DNA of 64,000 bases from Brucella haematophila (GTDB lineage: Bacteria > Pseudomonadota > Alphaproteobacteria > Rhizobiales > Rhizobiaceae). The stretch's first letter is position 1, and every line of letters begins with the position of its first letter. Both the position numbers and the translations under genes were made by a program. Location of the stretch: positions 62,001 to 126,000 of the forward strand of contig NZ_VCPE01000019.1 of assembly GCF_005938105.1 (NCBI RefSeq), given 5' to 3'. Positions 34,521 through 44,138 of the stretch are shown piece after piece. The notes beneath the pieces are model-generated. The model was not told the DNA's origin. It saw nothing but the letters and a program-made list of their open reading frames with translations, and did not search any database.

Positions 34521-35360
34521 ATGTCCATCGATAAGGGTAATCTGGAAAAACTTGCCTCGCAGCGGGTCAATGGTGTCGGCGGGCTGACGGTCCATTTCAA
34601 GGACGGGCGCTCCCGCATTTCCAGGCTTTATCAGGAAGGCGCAGCCAAAATCCGTATGCCACAGGTGGCGCATGATCCGCTGGAGGCCATCCTGATCAAT
34701 ACATCCGGCGGGCTGACCGGTGGTGACCGGCTGCGCTGGGATGTGGAGCTTCAGGAAGGTGCTTCCGCCGTCGTCACCACGCAGGCCTGCGAACGTATTT
34801 ATCGCTCGGGCGGTGGTGAAGCGCGCATCGAAACACACATCAAGGTGGCAAAAGGCACGCGTCTTGCATGGCTCCCGCAGGAAACCATTTTGTTCAACCG
34901 CTCTGTGCTCTCCCGAGAGCTGGATGTCGAGATGGATGAAGGGGCGGAAGTGCTGCTGGTCGAGGCAAGTGTGTTCGGGCGTCTCGCGATGGGTGAAGCG
35001 GTGGAACAGGCATCGTTCAGCGATCGCTGGCGGGTGCGGCTCGGCGGGCGTCTGGTTCATGCGGAAGAGTTCCGCCTTGGGCCTGATGTTGCTGCGGAAT
35101 TGCGGGCCGGAGCGGTTGCGGATGGCGGGCTTGCGGTTGCCACGGTGCTGCTGGTTTCGGCGCAGGCTGAAAGGCAACAGGAGGCCGTGCGCGCCATCAT
35201 CGGCGAAGAGGGTGGCGCCAGCGTCTGGCAGGTCGGCGGCGCCTCGAAACTTGGCGTGCGGCTCTATGCGCCAGACAGTTATGCCTTGCGCAAGCGCCTC
35301 GCTCCTTTGCTGGCGCTGCTCAATGGAAAGGCAGGACTGCCTAAAGTTTGGTCAATTTGA
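34521..35360 (+). CDS. ureD: Urease accessory protein UreD
   Basis: UreD (UreH) is the scaffold that, with UreF and UreG, delivers nickel to apo-urease. The 279-residue protein has the family motifs [11 protein letters not shown] near residue 60, Thr-Thr-Gln-Ala-Cys-Glu-Arg-Ile-Tyr near residue 86 and Leu-Pro-Gln-Glu-Thr-Ile-Leu-Phe near residue 117. The start is uncertain: ATG at 34521 is preferred, but an in-frame GTG at 34500 would add 7 residues and neither has a strong ribosome site. It is the first gene of the urease operon. Confidence 0.93.
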   Translation: MSIDKGNLEKLASQRVNGVGGLTVHFKDGRSRISRLYQEGAAKIRMPQVAHDPLEAILINTSGGLTGGDRLRWDVELQEGASAVVTTQACERIYRSGGGEARIETHIKVAKGTRLAWLPQETILFNRSVLSRELDVEMDEGAEVLLVEASVFGRLAMGEAVEQASFSDRWRVRLGGRLVHAEEFRLGPDVAAELRAGAVADGGLAVATVLLVSAQAERQQEAVRAIIGEEGGASVWQVGGASKLGVRLYAPDSYALRKRLAPLLALLNGKAGLPKVWSI

Positions 35361-35408
35361 ACGTGCGGCCACCGGGCCGTGTCTAAGGAGAAGGTTCGGT
35401 ACGAAGTC

Positions 35409-35711
35409 ATGAATTTGACGCCCAGAGAAAAAGACAAGCTGTTGATCGCGATGGCGGCGATGGTCGCCCGTCGCCGTCTGGAGCGCGGTGTGAAGCTCAA
35501 TCATCCGGAAGCCATCGCCCTGATCAGCGATTTTGTTGTGGAAGGCGCGCGTGACGGACGCACCGTGGCCGACCTGATGGAAGCAGGCGCGCATGTCATC
35601 ACGCGGGAACAGGTGATGGCGGGCGTTGCCGAGATGATCCACGACATTCAGGTCGAGGCGACATTTCCGGATGGGACCAAGCTCGTCACGGTGCATGAGC
35701 CGATCCGCTGA
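35409..35711 (+). CDS. ureA: Urease gamma subunit
   Basis: This 100-residue subunit is the smallest structural part of urease. It has the canonical N terminus [11 protein letters not shown] and the conserved Leu-Asn-x-Pro-Glu-Ala-Ile-Ala-Leu-Ile and Val-Thr-Val-His-x-Pro-Ile segments. The ATG at 35409 gives the standard length. It is separated from ureB by a hupE/ureJ-type gene, unlike the minimal ureABC order. Confidence 0.97.
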   Translation: MNLTPREKDKLLIAMAAMVARRRLERGVKLNHPEAIALISDFVVEGARDGRTVADLMEAGAHVITREQVMAGVAEMIHDIQVEATFPDGTKLVTVHEPIR

Positions 35712-35742
35712 TTTTGAATTTCAATTTTTGAAAAGGTGCAAG

Positions 35743-36330
35743 ATGAAGAAGATAACGGTCCTGACGGCAGCAGGGTTTGCGCTCATAGCAAGCCCGGCCT
35801 TTGCCCATCTCAATCCCGCCGAACATGGTTCTTTTGCCGCCGGTTTCTCGCATCCGTTTTTCGGTGCCGATCATATTCTGGCGATGGTTGCCGTTGGTCT
35901 TTGGGCGGCAATGCTGGGCGGGCGTGCGCTTTTCATCGTGCCTGCGGCTTTTGTCGGCGTCATGCTGCTCGGCTTTGTGGCCGCACTCATCGGAATGCCG
36001 CTGCCTTTTGTTGAGCCGGTGATACTGGCTTCAGTGGTCGTGCTTGGCCTTCTCGTTGCGCTGGCCTTGCCTGTTTCGCCTGTCGTTGGCGCAGCGATTG
36101 CCGGTTTCTTCGCCTTCTTTCACGGTCATGCCCATGGCGGTGAAATCGGCACTGCGACCTTCTTCGATTATGCGGCAGGCTTTGCGCTGGCCACGGCTCT
36201 GCTCCACGCAGCGGGCATTGCCATCGGTCTTGGCGTCGGGCGTCTGGCCTCCGGTCGTGGCGGACGCCTTGCCTTGCGAGTCGCGGGTGGTGCTACGGCG
36301 CTTGGCGGCCTGATGCTGATGGCGGGTTGA
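35743..36330 (+). CDS. ureJ: HupE/UreJ family nickel-permease-like membrane protein
   Basis: This 195-residue protein has a signal peptide-like N terminus (cleavage near Ala-Phe-Ala-His at residue 21) and about six hydrophobic segments. It carries the HupE/UreJ hallmark His-Pro-x-x-Gly-x-Asp-His-x-Leu-Ala-Met near residue 39, where the His and Asp are thought to bind nickel. A His-Gly-His-Ala-His-Gly motif follows in mid-protein. Members are proposed nickel or cobalt transporters. Its place between ureA and ureB, with short spacings on both sides, argues that it supplies nickel for urease. Confidence 0.85.
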   Translation: MKKITVLTAAGFALIASPAFAHLNPAEHGSFAAGFSHPFFGADHILAMVAVGLWAAMLGGRALFIVPAAFVGVMLLGFVAALIGMPLPFVEPVILASVVVLGLLVALALPVSPVVGAAIAGFFAFFHGHAHGGEIGTATFFDYAAGFALATALLHAAGIAIGLGVGRLASGRGGRLALRVAGGATALGGLMLMAG

Positions 36331-36338
36331 GGTGCACC

Positions 36339-36644
36339 ATGATACCCGGTGAAATCATCACACTTGATGGCGACATAGAGCTGAATGCGGGGCAACCCAC
36401 GGTCACGATCAAGGTCGCCAATACCGGCGACCGCCCGATCCAGGTTGGCAGCCATTATCATTTCTACGAGGCGAATGCGGCGCTGTCATTCGACCGGCAA
36501 AAAGCGCGCGGCTGCAGGCTGGATATTGCCGCTGGTACCGCTGTGCGCTTCGAACCGGGGCAGGAACGCGATGTGACGCTGGTTCCCCTCGGCGGCAAGC
36601 GCGAGGTCTACGGGTTCCGCCAGAAAATCATGGGTAAGCTTTAA
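36339..36644 (+). CDS. ureB: Urease beta subunit
   Basis: This 101-residue structural subunit begins with Met-Ile-Pro-Gly-Glu-Ile and contains [10 protein letters not shown] near residue 40, [15 protein letters not shown] near residue 64 and a Tyr-Gly-Phe-Arg near the C terminus. These match the beta subunit over its full length. It starts 8 bases after the hupE/ureJ stop, with an AGGTG ribosome site. It is followed by an intergenic repeat before ureC. Confidence 0.97.
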   Translation: MIPGEIITLDGDIELNAGQPTVTIKVANTGDRPIQVGSHYHFYEANAALSFDRQKARGCRLDIAAGTAVRFEPGQERDVTLVPLGGKREVYGFRQKIMGKL

Positions 36645-36656
36645 TTCAGAACCAGA

Positions 36657-36720
36657 GCACATCCCGAAAAGTGTGAAACGGTTTTCGGACGAGATGTGCG
36701 TCAAAACAAACGGTTAGAGC
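36657..36720. repeat. Palindromic repeat between ureB and ureC (Bru-RS-like)
   Basis: GCACAT at 36657-36662 pairs with ATGTGC at 36694-36699, with an inner CGAAAA/TTTTCG stem. The order of motifs (stem, AAAAGTG-GAA-CGGTTTT, AAAACAAA, TTAGAGCG) matches the 26824-26890 repeat. It lies inside the urease operon and could act as an mRNA-processing or partial terminator element. Confidence 0.7.
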
Positions 36721-36736
36721 GCCGACGGAGAATTTC

Positions 36737-38449
36737 ATGCCAGCCAAGATCAGTCGCGCCACCTATGCGCAGATGTTCGGCCCCACCACCGGCGACAAGG
36801 TGCGCCTTGCTGATACGGAACTCGTCATCGAGGTCGAGCACGACCTCACCACCTATGGCGAGGAAGTCAAATTCGGCGGCGGCAAGGTCATCCGAGATGG
36901 CATGGGGCAAAGCCAGCTTTCGCGGGCGCAAGGTTCTGTTGACACTGTCATTACCAATGCGCTCATTCTGGATCACACCGGCATCTACAAGGCCGATATC
37001 GGTCTGCGTGACGGGCGCATTGCGGGTATCGGCAAGGCGGGCAATCCCGATACGCAACCGGGCGTCACGATCATCATCGGCCCCGGCACCGAAATCATTG
37101 CGGGTGAGGGCAAGCTCGTCACCGCAGGCGGTATCGACTCGCATATTCACTTCATTTCGCCGCAGCAGGTGGATGAGGCGCTGAATGCGGGCATCACATG
37201 CATGGTGGGCGGTGGCACCGGCCCCGCGCATGGCACACTGGCCACCACCTGCACGCCGGGGCCATGGCACATTGCGCGGCTGATTGAATCCTTCGACGGC
37301 ATGGCGATGAATTTCGGTGTGTTCGGCAAGGGCAATGCCTCATTGCCGGGCGCGCTGGAGGAAATGGTTCTGGCAGGAGCTTGCGGCCTCAAGCTGCATG
37401 AAGATTGGGGCACGACGCCTGCGGCCATCGACAATTGTCTGTCTGTCGCTGACCATTTCGACGTGCAGGTGGCGATCCACACCGATACGCTCAATGAAAG
37501 CGGCTTCGTGGAAGATACGCTCAATGCCTTCAAGGGCCGTACGATCCACTCTTTCCATACGGAAGGTGCGGGTGGGGGGCATGCGCCGGATATTATCCGC
37601 GTCTGCCAGTATCCGAATGTTCTGCCCGCCTCGACCAACCCGACACGGCCCTATACGATCAATACGGTCGCGGAACATCTCGACATGCTGATGGTCTGCC
37701 ATCACCTGTCACCGGCCATTCCCGAAGATATTGCCTTTGCGGAAAGCCGTATCCGCAAGGAAACCATCGCCGCCGAAGACATTCTGCATGATATGGGTGC
37801 ATTCTCGATCATTTCGTCCGACAGTCAGGCCATGGGCCGTGTGGGTGAAATGATCATCCGTTGCTGGCAGACGGCGGACAAGATGAAGCGCCAGCGCGGC
37901 AGCCTGCCGGACGACAAGCCGGGCAATGACAATTACCGCGCCCGTCGCTATGTGGCGAAATATACCATCAACCCGGCCATTGCTCACGGCATGTCGCATG
38001 AGATCGGTTCGGTGGAAGTTGGAAAACGCGCCGATCTGGTCTTGTGGAATCCGGCTTTCTTTGGTGTCAAACCGGATATGGTGTTGCTGGGCGGCTGGAT
38101 CGCGACGGCGCCGATGGGCGATCCGAACGGTTCTATCCCGACACCACAGCCGATGCATTATCGGCCCATGTTCGGCTCCTTTGGTAAAGCGCGTACGAAT
38201 ACCTCGATAACCTTCGTTTCGCAGGCGGCAATCGATGGCGGCTTGCGTGAGAGGCTCGGCGTGGACAAGCAGATGGCGGCGGTCGTCAATACGCGCGGCG
38301 GCATCGGCAAGCAGTCGATGATCCTCAACAATGCCATGCCGCAAATGGAAGTTGATCCGGAAACCTATGAAGTGCGCGCCGATGGCGAGCTTCTGACATG
38401 CGAACCGGTGGACGTCGTGCCGATGGCGCAGCGTTATTTCCTGTTCTGA
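36737..38449 (+). CDS. ureC: Urease alpha subunit (catalytic)
   Basis: UreC holds the di-nickel centre that hydrolyses urea to ammonia and carbamate. The 570-residue protein has the full ligand set at the expected offsets: His136 and His138 (His-Ile-His), the carbamylated Lys219, His221, His248, His274 and Asp362. The flap residues Cys321 and His322 and the catalytic Arg338 are also present. Every one of these is two residues later than in the Klebsiella enzyme. Nothing suggests inactivation. It begins 16 bases after the ureB-ureC repeat element. Confidence 0.98.
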   Translation: MPAKISRATYAQMFGPTTGDKVRLADTELVIEVEHDLTTYGEEVKFGGGKVIRDGMGQSQLSRAQGSVDTVITNALILDHTGIYKADIGLRDGRIAGIGKAGNPDTQPGVTIIIGPGTEIIAGEGKLVTAGGIDSHIHFISPQQVDEALNAGITCMVGGGTGPAHGTLATTCTPGPWHIARLIESFDGMAMNFGVFGKGNASLPGALEEMVLAGACGLKLHEDWGTTPAAIDNCLSVADHFDVQVAIHTDTLNESGFVEDTLNAFKGRTIHSFHTEGAGGGHAPDIIRVCQYPNVLPASTNPTRPYTINTVAEHLDMLMVCHHLSPAIPEDIAFAESRIRKETIAAEDILHDMGAFSIISSDSQAMGRVGEMIIRCWQTADKMKRQRGSLPDDKPGNDNYRARRYVAKYTINPAIAHGMSHEIGSVEVGKRADLVLWNPAFFGVKPDMVLLGGWIATAPMGDPNGSIPTPQPMHYRPMFGSFGKARTNTSITFVSQAAIDGGLRERLGVDKQMAAVVNTRGGIGKQSMILNNAMPQMEVDPETYEVRADGELLTCEPVDVVPMAQRYFLF

Positions 38450-38464
38450 GAATTGAGGTAGAGA

Positions 38465-38989
38465 ATGTTCCGTGCAGTAGACATCATCCGTGCGCACGAA
38501 GTGATCGACGCCGTTCCGGCGGCTCATGCCGTGCTGGAGCGTGACGAACGCCATTTGCGCCGCAAGGCAATCACGCTCGACACGGGTGAGAAGGTGCTTG
38601 CCGATTTCGCCGATCCGGTGGTGCTGGAACATGGCGACCGGATTGTTCTGGACGACGGGCGCGAGATTGAAATTCGCGCTGCCAGCGAAGAACTTTACGA
38701 AATCCATGGGCGCGACCAGCTGCATATTGCCCAGCTTGCCTGGCATATCGGCAATCGCCATCTGGCGGCGCAGATTGAGACGGACCGTATCTTCATTCTG
38801 CGTGATCACGTCATTAAGGCGATGCTGGAAGGGCTGGGCGCAACTGTGACCGATGTGGTCGCGATTTTCAGCCCGTTGCGCGGAGCTTATTCGGGCGGCC
38901 ATGCGCAACATGACCACGGGCATGGTCACGATCATGGGCACCATCACCACACGCACGACCATGACCATCACCACCACCATCACGACTGA
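38465..38989 (+). CDS. ureE: Urease accessory protein UreE (nickel chaperone) with His-rich tail
   Basis: UreE is a cytoplasmic metallochaperone that feeds nickel to the UreDFG complex. The 174-residue product has the two-domain UreE fold, with the Gly-Asp-Arg-Ile motif in the N-terminal domain and Ile-Ala-Trp-His-Ile-Gly-Asn-Arg-His-like metal-site residues near 95. Its last 32 or so residues are extremely His-rich (about 19 His), a nickel reservoir seen in only part of the family. The tail-coding DNA overlaps the start of ureF by 29 bases. Confidence 0.95.
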   Translation: MFRAVDIIRAHEVIDAVPAAHAVLERDERHLRRKAITLDTGEKVLADFADPVVLEHGDRIVLDDGREIEIRAASEELYEIHGRDQLHIAQLAWHIGNRHLAAQIETDRIFILRDHVIKAMLEGLGATVTDVVAIFSPLRGAYSGGHAQHDHGHGHDHGHHHHTHDHDHHHHHHD

Positions 38990-39647
38990 TCCCAACACCG
39001 CCCTTTTGCGGCTGATGGCATGGCTGTCGCCGGTCTTTCCGGTCGGCTCTTTCAGCTATAGTCATGGGCTGGAGCGGGCGGTGCATGATGGCTTCGTCAC
39101 CGATGCGAAAGAGTTGAAGGACTGGCTGCACTGGCTCGTCACACGCGGTTCCGGTTGGAACGATGCGGTCCTGTGCGCGGCAAGCTGGCGACGGGCAATG
39201 GCGGGTGAGGATTTGCGCGACGTGGCCGATCTTGCGGAAGCGCTGGCAGGTTCGCGTGAGCGGCATATGGAAACCATGCTGCAAGGTGGGGCATTCATGG
39301 CCGCTGCGCGCAGCTGGTCTTCGCCAGTCTTTGATCAGTTGCCGGGCGACTGTGCTTATCCGGTGGCGGTCGGCGCAGTGGCAGGAGCGCATGGCGTTCC
39401 GCTCGGCTCAACACTGGCGGCTTTCTTGCAGGCTTTCTGCATCAACATGTTGCAGGCGTCCATCCGCCTGTCGGTAACGGGGCAAAGCGGCGTGACCACC
39501 ACCATGGCCGCGCTGGAAAACACGCTGGCAGAAACCGCCATGCGCGCCGGACAGTCCGGTCTGGATGACCTTGGTTCGGCGACTTTCATCGCCGACATCA
39601 TGGCCATGAAACACGAAACACAGCATTCGAGGCTTTTTCGCTCATGA
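38961..39647 (+). CDS. ureF: Urease accessory protein UreF
   Basis: UreF acts with UreD and UreG in urease activation and is thought to gate GTP hydrolysis. The 228-residue protein has the conserved Leu-x-x-Pro-Val-Phe-Pro-Val-Gly-Ser-Phe-Ser-Tyr-Ser-His-Gly-Leu-Glu segment near residue 24. The helical C-terminal domain ends in Met-Lys-His-Glu-Thr-Gln-x-Ser-Arg-Leu-Phe. I placed the start at 38961; several other ATGs lie slightly upstream in the region that encodes the ureE His tail, so the true start could be up to about 27 bases earlier. It overlaps ureG by 4 bases. Confidence 0.93.
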   Translation: MTITTTITTDPNTALLRLMAWLSPVFPVGSFSYSHGLERAVHDGFVTDAKELKDWLHWLVTRGSGWNDAVLCAASWRRAMAGEDLRDVADLAEALAGSRERHMETMLQGGAFMAAARSWSSPVFDQLPGDCAYPVAVGAVAGAHGVPLGSTLAAFLQAFCINMLQASIRLSVTGQSGVTTTMAALENTLAETAMRAGQSGLDDLGSATFIADIMAMKHETQHSRLFRS

Positions 39648-40270
39648 CACAGAAGAATGGACCGCTCAGGATTGGTATCGGCGGGCCGGTCGGCTCCGGC
39701 AAGACGACGCTGACCGAAAAGCTCTGCAAGGCGCTGCGCGACACATATTCGGTCGCTGTCATCACCAACGATATTTATACGCAGGAAGACGCCTTTATTC
39801 TGGCGCGCCATCAGGCATTGTCGGAAGATCGCATCATGGGCGTGGAAACCGGCGGCTGCCCGCATACGGCAATCCGCGAGGATGCGTCGATCAACTTGCA
39901 GGCCATTGCCGAGATGAACCGGCGCTTTCCCGATCTGGATATCGTGTTCATCGAATCCGGGGGGGATAACCTTGCGGCTACCTTCTCGCCCGATCTCGCC
40001 GATCTGACGCTCTATGTCATCTCCGTCTGTCAGGGCGAGGAAATTCCCCGCAAGGGCGGGCCGGGCATCACGCGATCGGACTTTCTGGTCATAAACAAGA
40101 GCGATCTTGCGCCCTATGTGCGGGTGGACCTTGAGGTGATGGAAAGCGATGCAGCGCGCATGCGTGGCAAGCGCCCGTTTGGCTTCACCGATCTGCATCG
40201 CGGTCAGGGTGTGCAGGAGGTGATCGACTTCATCGTCGAAAACGGCGGTCTGGATATCCGCGCCGCTTGA
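39644..40270 (+). CDS. ureG: Urease accessory GTPase UreG
   Basis: UreG is the SIMIBI-class GTPase that drives nickel insertion. The 208-residue protein has the P-loop Gly-Pro-Val-Gly-Ser-Gly-Lys-Thr at residues 14-21, the invariant metal-binding Cys-Pro-His motif near residue 72, Glu-Ser-Gly-Gly-Asp-Asn-Leu near 105 and the guanine-recognition Asn-Lys-Ser-Asp near 150. It is the last gene of the urease operon and starts within the ureF stop. The convergent Na/Pi cotransporter gene ends only 14 bases away with no evident terminator. Confidence 0.97.
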   Translation: MTQKNGPLRIGIGGPVGSGKTTLTEKLCKALRDTYSVAVITNDIYTQEDAFILARHQALSEDRIMGVETGGCPHTAIREDASINLQAIAEMNRRFPDLDIVFIESGGDNLAATFSPDLADLTLYVISVCQGEEIPRKGGPGITRSDFLVINKSDLAPYVRVDLEVMESDAARMRGKRPFGFTDLHRGQGVQEVIDFIVENGGLDIRAA

Positions 40271-40284
40271 TTGGCACGGTTTCG

Positions 40285-42150
40285 TTATATCTGAACCAGC
40301 GGCGTGTCTTCATCGAAGAAGCCGGAGAGGTTGTGCAGCGGATCGTTCAGCGACCGCTTGCGGATGGTCAGAAGCGTGTTGAGACCGTTTGCGATGCGTT
40401 TGGCATAGCCAAGGTCATTCAGAAGTGAGCTGAGTTGCAAGCCGCTGACTTTCTCCTGTCGGTTCGCCTCGAACAGCTTTGCGCCGAAGTCTCGCTCGAA
40501 GTCTTTGACCTTCTCGATGAAAGCCTGCTGGTGGGCGTCCCATTTGTCGCTGGCGGCATCGGCACGGCTCAGCACGCGAACCTCGTGCAGCACATTGACC
40601 AGATGTTCGCGCAGCTCCACATAAGCGTCCCGCGCCGGTGAATTGGTCTGCCGGAGATAGAAGCCGAGATTCTTCTGGAGATGCTTGGCGTCCTTGACCA
40701 TTTCCGCCATTTGCAGCGCAATGACCTGACCGGTCATCCAGAAATTCTGCTGGTCCGTGTTGTTTCCGGGATCAACCTTGCCGATGAAGCTCAATATGTC
40801 GCCATAGACGCCCTTGATATAGAGCCGATAGAGCAGATCGGCATCGACATAATCGACGTCGGGCGCGGCGCGCATGATGGCTTCGTCATGCTTGGCACGA
40901 TTGATTTCGCTGACCGGCAGGTAAAGCGCGTGGCAGATCACTTCGACACTCAAACGGCCAAGATGCTGCAATTCATGCACGAGCGCTTGCGCAGCCGTTT
41001 CGGGCGAACTGAGCGCCGACTTGTCGAGATAACGGGCGCGCAGCGCGTTTTCAGGAAGATCGGGCGTATCCGCCGGAATGAGAACGCGCGGCTCCGGCCT
41101 GTCCGGCAGCATGCGTTCCAGAAAGCGTGTGAACGGGACCAGCGCGGGCCAGAAGATCAGCACGCCCAGAATGTTGAACTCGCTGTTGAAGATCGCGAGC
41201 TGGATCAACTGATTATCCCCGACCCCCATTGCTTGTGAGAGCCATACGGCAAGGCGAACCAGCATTCCCATCAGGATCAGCGAAATACAGGCGGTGATGA
41301 CATTGAAAATCACATGTGCCAGCGCCAACCGCTGACCGCTGCGATTGCCGCCGAGCGCCCCGGCAACGCCGGTGGTGACGCTGCTGCCGACATTGGCCCC
41401 GATGGCAATCGCCGCCGATTGCCAGAGATCGACTTGCCCGAGACCCAGCGCTGCAAGCGTCAGCATCAGGGTCGCATGGGTTGATTGCAGCAGCAGGGTC
41501 AGCACAAGGCCAATGCCCGCGAAAATAACCTGACCGAGCCAGCCGTCGATCCTGTATTGGGCGAGATCGAAATTCTCGGTGACGACGGAAAAGCCCTGCT
41601 TGATGCCGTCAATGCCGAGGAAAATGAAGGCGATGCCAAGCAGAATGCGCCCGAAGGCCTTGATCTTCGGCCCGAAGAAACTTGCCAACACGCCGAACAC
41701 CATCAGGGGCAGCGCCAGCGACGACAGGCTGAAATTTTGTCCGGCCAGCGACAGCAGCCATATGCCGGTTGCCGAGCCCAAGTTTGCGCCGAAGATGATG
41801 GATATGCCCGCGGCAAGTGAAATGAGGCCCGTGGTGATGAAGGCGATGGTCATGAGCGAGACAAGCGTACTCGACTGCATCACCGTTGCGCCGACCAGTC
41901 CAACCAACAAGCTTTTCCATGAGGTGGAGGTGCCGCGCGCCAGCATGCGTTCCAAGGCGCTGCCCGCCAGATTGCGCAAGCCTTCTTCAAGGCATTGCAT
42001 GCCGAACAGGAAAATCGCCAGTCCAGCGCAAAGTGTCAGCCAGCTTTCATTGAGCCAGAAACTATAGCCGAGGATGGCGATCAGTATCAGGCCAAGAAAG
42101 CGCGCTGCCTTCTGGCCCACTCCATTTTCCGACGACACGAGAGCTGCCAT
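40285..42150 (-). CDS. Na+/phosphate cotransporter family protein (PNaS)
   Basis: This 621-residue protein has an N-terminal membrane part with two inverted Na/Pi repeats, each carrying the Gln-Ser-Ser/Thr signature (Met-Gln-Ser-Ser-Thr-Leu and Leu-Gln-Ser-Thr-His-Ala). It also has about eight to nine membrane segments. The C-terminal 250 residues form a soluble PhoU-like helical domain, as in YjbB-type proteins that export or balance phosphate. I chose the ATG at 42150; the frame is open 37 codons further upstream without coding character. It is convergent with the urease operon and divergent from a MarR gene. Confidence 0.87.
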   Translation of the reverse strand: MAALVSSENGVGQKAARFLGLILIAILGYSFWLNESWLTLCAGLAIFLFGMQCLEEGLRNLAGSALERMLARGTSTSWKSLLVGLVGATVMQSSTLVSLMTIAFITTGLISLAAGISIIFGANLGSATGIWLLSLAGQNFSLSSLALPLMVFGVLASFFGPKIKAFGRILLGIAFIFLGIDGIKQGFSVVTENFDLAQYRIDGWLGQVIFAGIGLVLTLLLQSTHATLMLTLAALGLGQVDLWQSAAIAIGANVGSSVTTGVAGALGGNRSGQRLALAHVIFNVITACISLILMGMLVRLAVWLSQAMGVGDNQLIQLAIFNSEFNILGVLIFWPALVPFTRFLERMLPDRPEPRVLIPADTPDLPENALRARYLDKSALSSPETAAQALVHELQHLGRLSVEVICHALYLPVSEINRAKHDEAIMRAAPDVDYVDADLLYRLYIKGVYGDILSFIGKVDPGNNTDQQNFWMTGQVIALQMAEMVKDAKHLQKNLGFYLRQTNSPARDAYVELREHLVNVLHEVRVLSRADAASDKWDAHQQAFIEKVKDFERDFGAKLFEANRQEKVSGLQLSSLLNDLGYAKRIANGLNTLLTIRKRSLNDPLHNLSGFFDEDTPLVQI

Positions 42151-42333
42151 GGTTGCTGTCTTGTTTCCTTCGTGCGGGGGGATGTTTCCGTATTGCAGCC
42201 CGTCGGTGTCATTGTTGCGCCTTCGGGTGAAGTATTGGTTGATGATAAGCAGCTCGCCCAAAAAGTGCTATCTGGAAATTTCGGCCGGAAAGTTTCGACC
42301 GGAGAATTCCGAATACGAAATTCGTTTCAACTG

Positions 42334-42363
42334 AATTAATTTGAATTGCAAATCAAATTAATT
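42334..42363. promoter_or_regulatory. Palindromic operator of the MarR-FUSC operon
   Basis: A 30-bp near-perfect palindrome has 11-bp arms (AATTAATTTGA and its complement) around a TTGCAA centre, with one mismatched pair. It ends 17 bases before the MarR start codon, a typical autorepressor position. Confidence 0.7.
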
Positions 42364-42380
42364 CGTGCTTTATTGCCGTC

Positions 42381-42854
42381 ATGCAGTCCAATTCGTCTTC
42401 TCCTCGCTCCCAGTTCGGGATTCGCTTTTCGTTGCTTGCCCGGCGTTGGCGGCGTGCGCTTGACGCGCGCCTTGCCGAAGCGGGGCTGTCCGATGCCACC
42501 TGGGTGCCGCTGATCCATCTTCAGACCACCGGCGGCGGCGTGACGCAGAAGGAACTCGCCGCGCTGGTCGGCATCGACGGGTCGAGCCTTGTGCGGCTTC
42601 TGGACATTCTGTGCCGTCAGGAGCTGGTCGAGCGTCGGGTCGATGAAAACGACAATCGCGCGCGCCTGATCTTCCTCACGCCGAAGGGCGAGCAGCGCGT
42701 CGCCGAAATCCGGCGTGAACTGGCCAAGGGCGAAGAAGACATGCTGGTGGATATTTCCGATGCGGATCTGGCCGCCATGCTTGACCATTTTGACTCTATC
42801 GAGCAGCGCCTCGCGGCCAACCAGCTGAGACGCTCACAGGAAGCCGGAGAATGA
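42381..42854 (+). CDS. MarR-family transcriptional regulator
   Basis: This 157-residue winged-helix protein has the MarR core: Thr-Gln-Lys-Glu-Leu-Ala-Ala-Leu-Val-Gly-Ile-Asp in the first DNA-binding helix, Ser-Ser-Leu-Val-Arg-Leu-Leu-Asp in the recognition helix, and Asp-Asn-Arg-Ala-Arg in the wing. It overlaps the FUSC transporter gene by 4 bases and is preceded by a 30-bp palindrome. It is probably a repressor of both genes that is released by the exported compound. Such pairs often respond to aromatic acids or phenolics. Confidence 0.88.
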   Translation: MQSNSSSPRSQFGIRFSLLARRWRRALDARLAEAGLSDATWVPLIHLQTTGGGVTQKELAALVGIDGSSLVRLLDILCRQELVERRVDENDNRARLIFLTPKGEQRVAEIRRELAKGEEDMLVDISDADLAAMLDHFDSIEQRLAANQLRRSQEAGE

Positions 42855-43975
42855 GCAGCGAAAAGACCTCTGTGACGGAATCGGCCCGCAGGCTGGACGC
42901 CGCGCGCCAGCTTTTGCAGCCGCAACAGTTTCAGGAGAGCGTCGCGCTTTCGCGGCAGCCTTCCATTCGCAATTCGTCGCTCGCGGGCCTTCAATCGGCA
43001 GCCACGGCAGTCATCGCCTTGCCGCTCGTCTATCTTTCGCCCTGGTCGCAGCTGATCGGCTTTGCTTCGCTTGGCGCTCTGGTTGCTTTGTTCGGACGCT
43101 TTGCACCGCAGGCAAGCCGCAATCGCGTCGTGCTGCTATGCGCGATCTGTCAAACGCTGGCTGTCCTTAGCATGTCGCTTGTCGCCGCAGCGGGTGCGCC
43201 GCTGGCGGTGCAGCTTGCGCTGCTCGCCGTTCTCTGCGGTATCTTCTGTTTCGTGACCACGACCGGAAAATTTGGCCCTCCTGGAGCGTTGATCTTCATT
43301 TTTGCCGCGGGTGCATCGATGAGCCAATCTGTTACCTTGCAGCAGACGATGGAACGCACGGCTGCTACTGCGATTGTCGCGCTGCTGGCCTGCGTGATCT
43401 GCATGTTGACGGAATATTTCCGCCATCAGGCCAGCCCGGAGAAGCCTTTCCCTTCGGAACCGTTGCGGCCAGTCAGTAACCGGTTGATCGCTGCTGCGCG
43501 CGTTGCCTTTGGTGCAGGCGTGGCCGCATTTGCCGTCTATGCTATGGGTGCCGCTCATCCGGCCTGGGCGGCGATGGGTGCCGTTGCCGTGATGCAGGGC
43601 GCGCATCTGCATATCAATATGAGCCGCGCCTTGCAGCGCATGGCAGGCACGCTTTTGGGCGCTGTCGTTGCCTGGATGATCCTGACGCATGCTCCGTCCA
43701 TATGGACGTTGATTGCGATACTGGCGTTCCTGCAATTCGCAACCGAAGTGATCATCGGCTCCAATTATGCTCTGGGGCAGATCCTGGTCACGCCGATGGC
43801 GCTGCTGATGACCTATATCGCTGCGCCCAGCCTGAACGGGGCCGATATGGTGTCGGAGCGGGTGTTCGACACATTGCTCGGTGCAGGTATCGGCATTGTC
43901 TTTGCCGTGCTGTTTTCAACGCGGGACGACCGGGCCTATCTCGCCGAACACCATTCAAAAAGAACGCAGCGCTGA
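42851..43975 (+). CDS. FUSC-family membrane transporter (AaeB-like efflux)
   Basis: This 374-residue protein has two sets of hydrophobic segments (about residues 45-190 and 215-355) around a short loop. That is the pattern of the fusaric acid resistance/aromatic acid efflux (FUSC) superfamily, although it is shorter than AaeB and lacks its long cytoplasmic domain. The segment Pro-Ala-Trp-Ala-Ala-Met-Gly-Ala-Val-Ala-Val-Met near residue 235 is typical. It is coupled to a MarR gene by an ATGA overlap. Its substrate is unknown; phenolic or aromatic acids are the usual ones. Confidence 0.8.
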   Translation: MSSEKTSVTESARRLDAARQLLQPQQFQESVALSRQPSIRNSSLAGLQSAATAVIALPLVYLSPWSQLIGFASLGALVALFGRFAPQASRNRVVLLCAICQTLAVLSMSLVAAAGAPLAVQLALLAVLCGIFCFVTTTGKFGPPGALIFIFAAGASMSQSVTLQQTMERTAATAIVALLACVICMLTEYFRHQASPEKPFPSEPLRPVSNRLIAAARVAFGAGVAAFAVYAMGAAHPAWAAMGAVAVMQGAHLHINMSRALQRMAGTLLGAVVAWMILTHAPSIWTLIAILAFLQFATEVIIGSNYALGQILVTPMALLMTYIAAPSLNGADMVSERVFDTLLGAGIGIVFAVLFSTRDDRAYLAEHHSKRTQR

Positions 43976-44015
43976 TTGCGCTGCGAGCGGATTAATTCCA
44001 TTCGTTTTATAGAAA

Positions 44016-44035
44016 ATAGAAAATGCTTTCCCTAT
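44016..44035 (+). promoter_or_regulatory. Conserved motif upstream of the flavin reductase gene
   Basis: ATAGAAAATGCTTTCCCTAT matches the motif at 18831-18849 upstream of the sulfur-type ABC operon in sequence and in distance to the start codon (103 versus 108 bases). It is preceded in both cases by TTTTATAG. Confidence 0.45.
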
Positions 44036-44138
44036 TCGGGGTGAGAAGGCAGTCGTCGGCTTTGAACGCCGCTGCATAGCGTGACACCATTTCGTTACGT
44101 CAGGTCCGGTCAATCGGACAGACAACGACCGCAATGAA

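Noticed and set aside
38880-38990. Short tandem CAC/CAT/GAC repeats as a CRISPR or microsatellite array
   Set aside because: They are the codons of the UreE His-rich tail, with no spacers or regular repeat unit.
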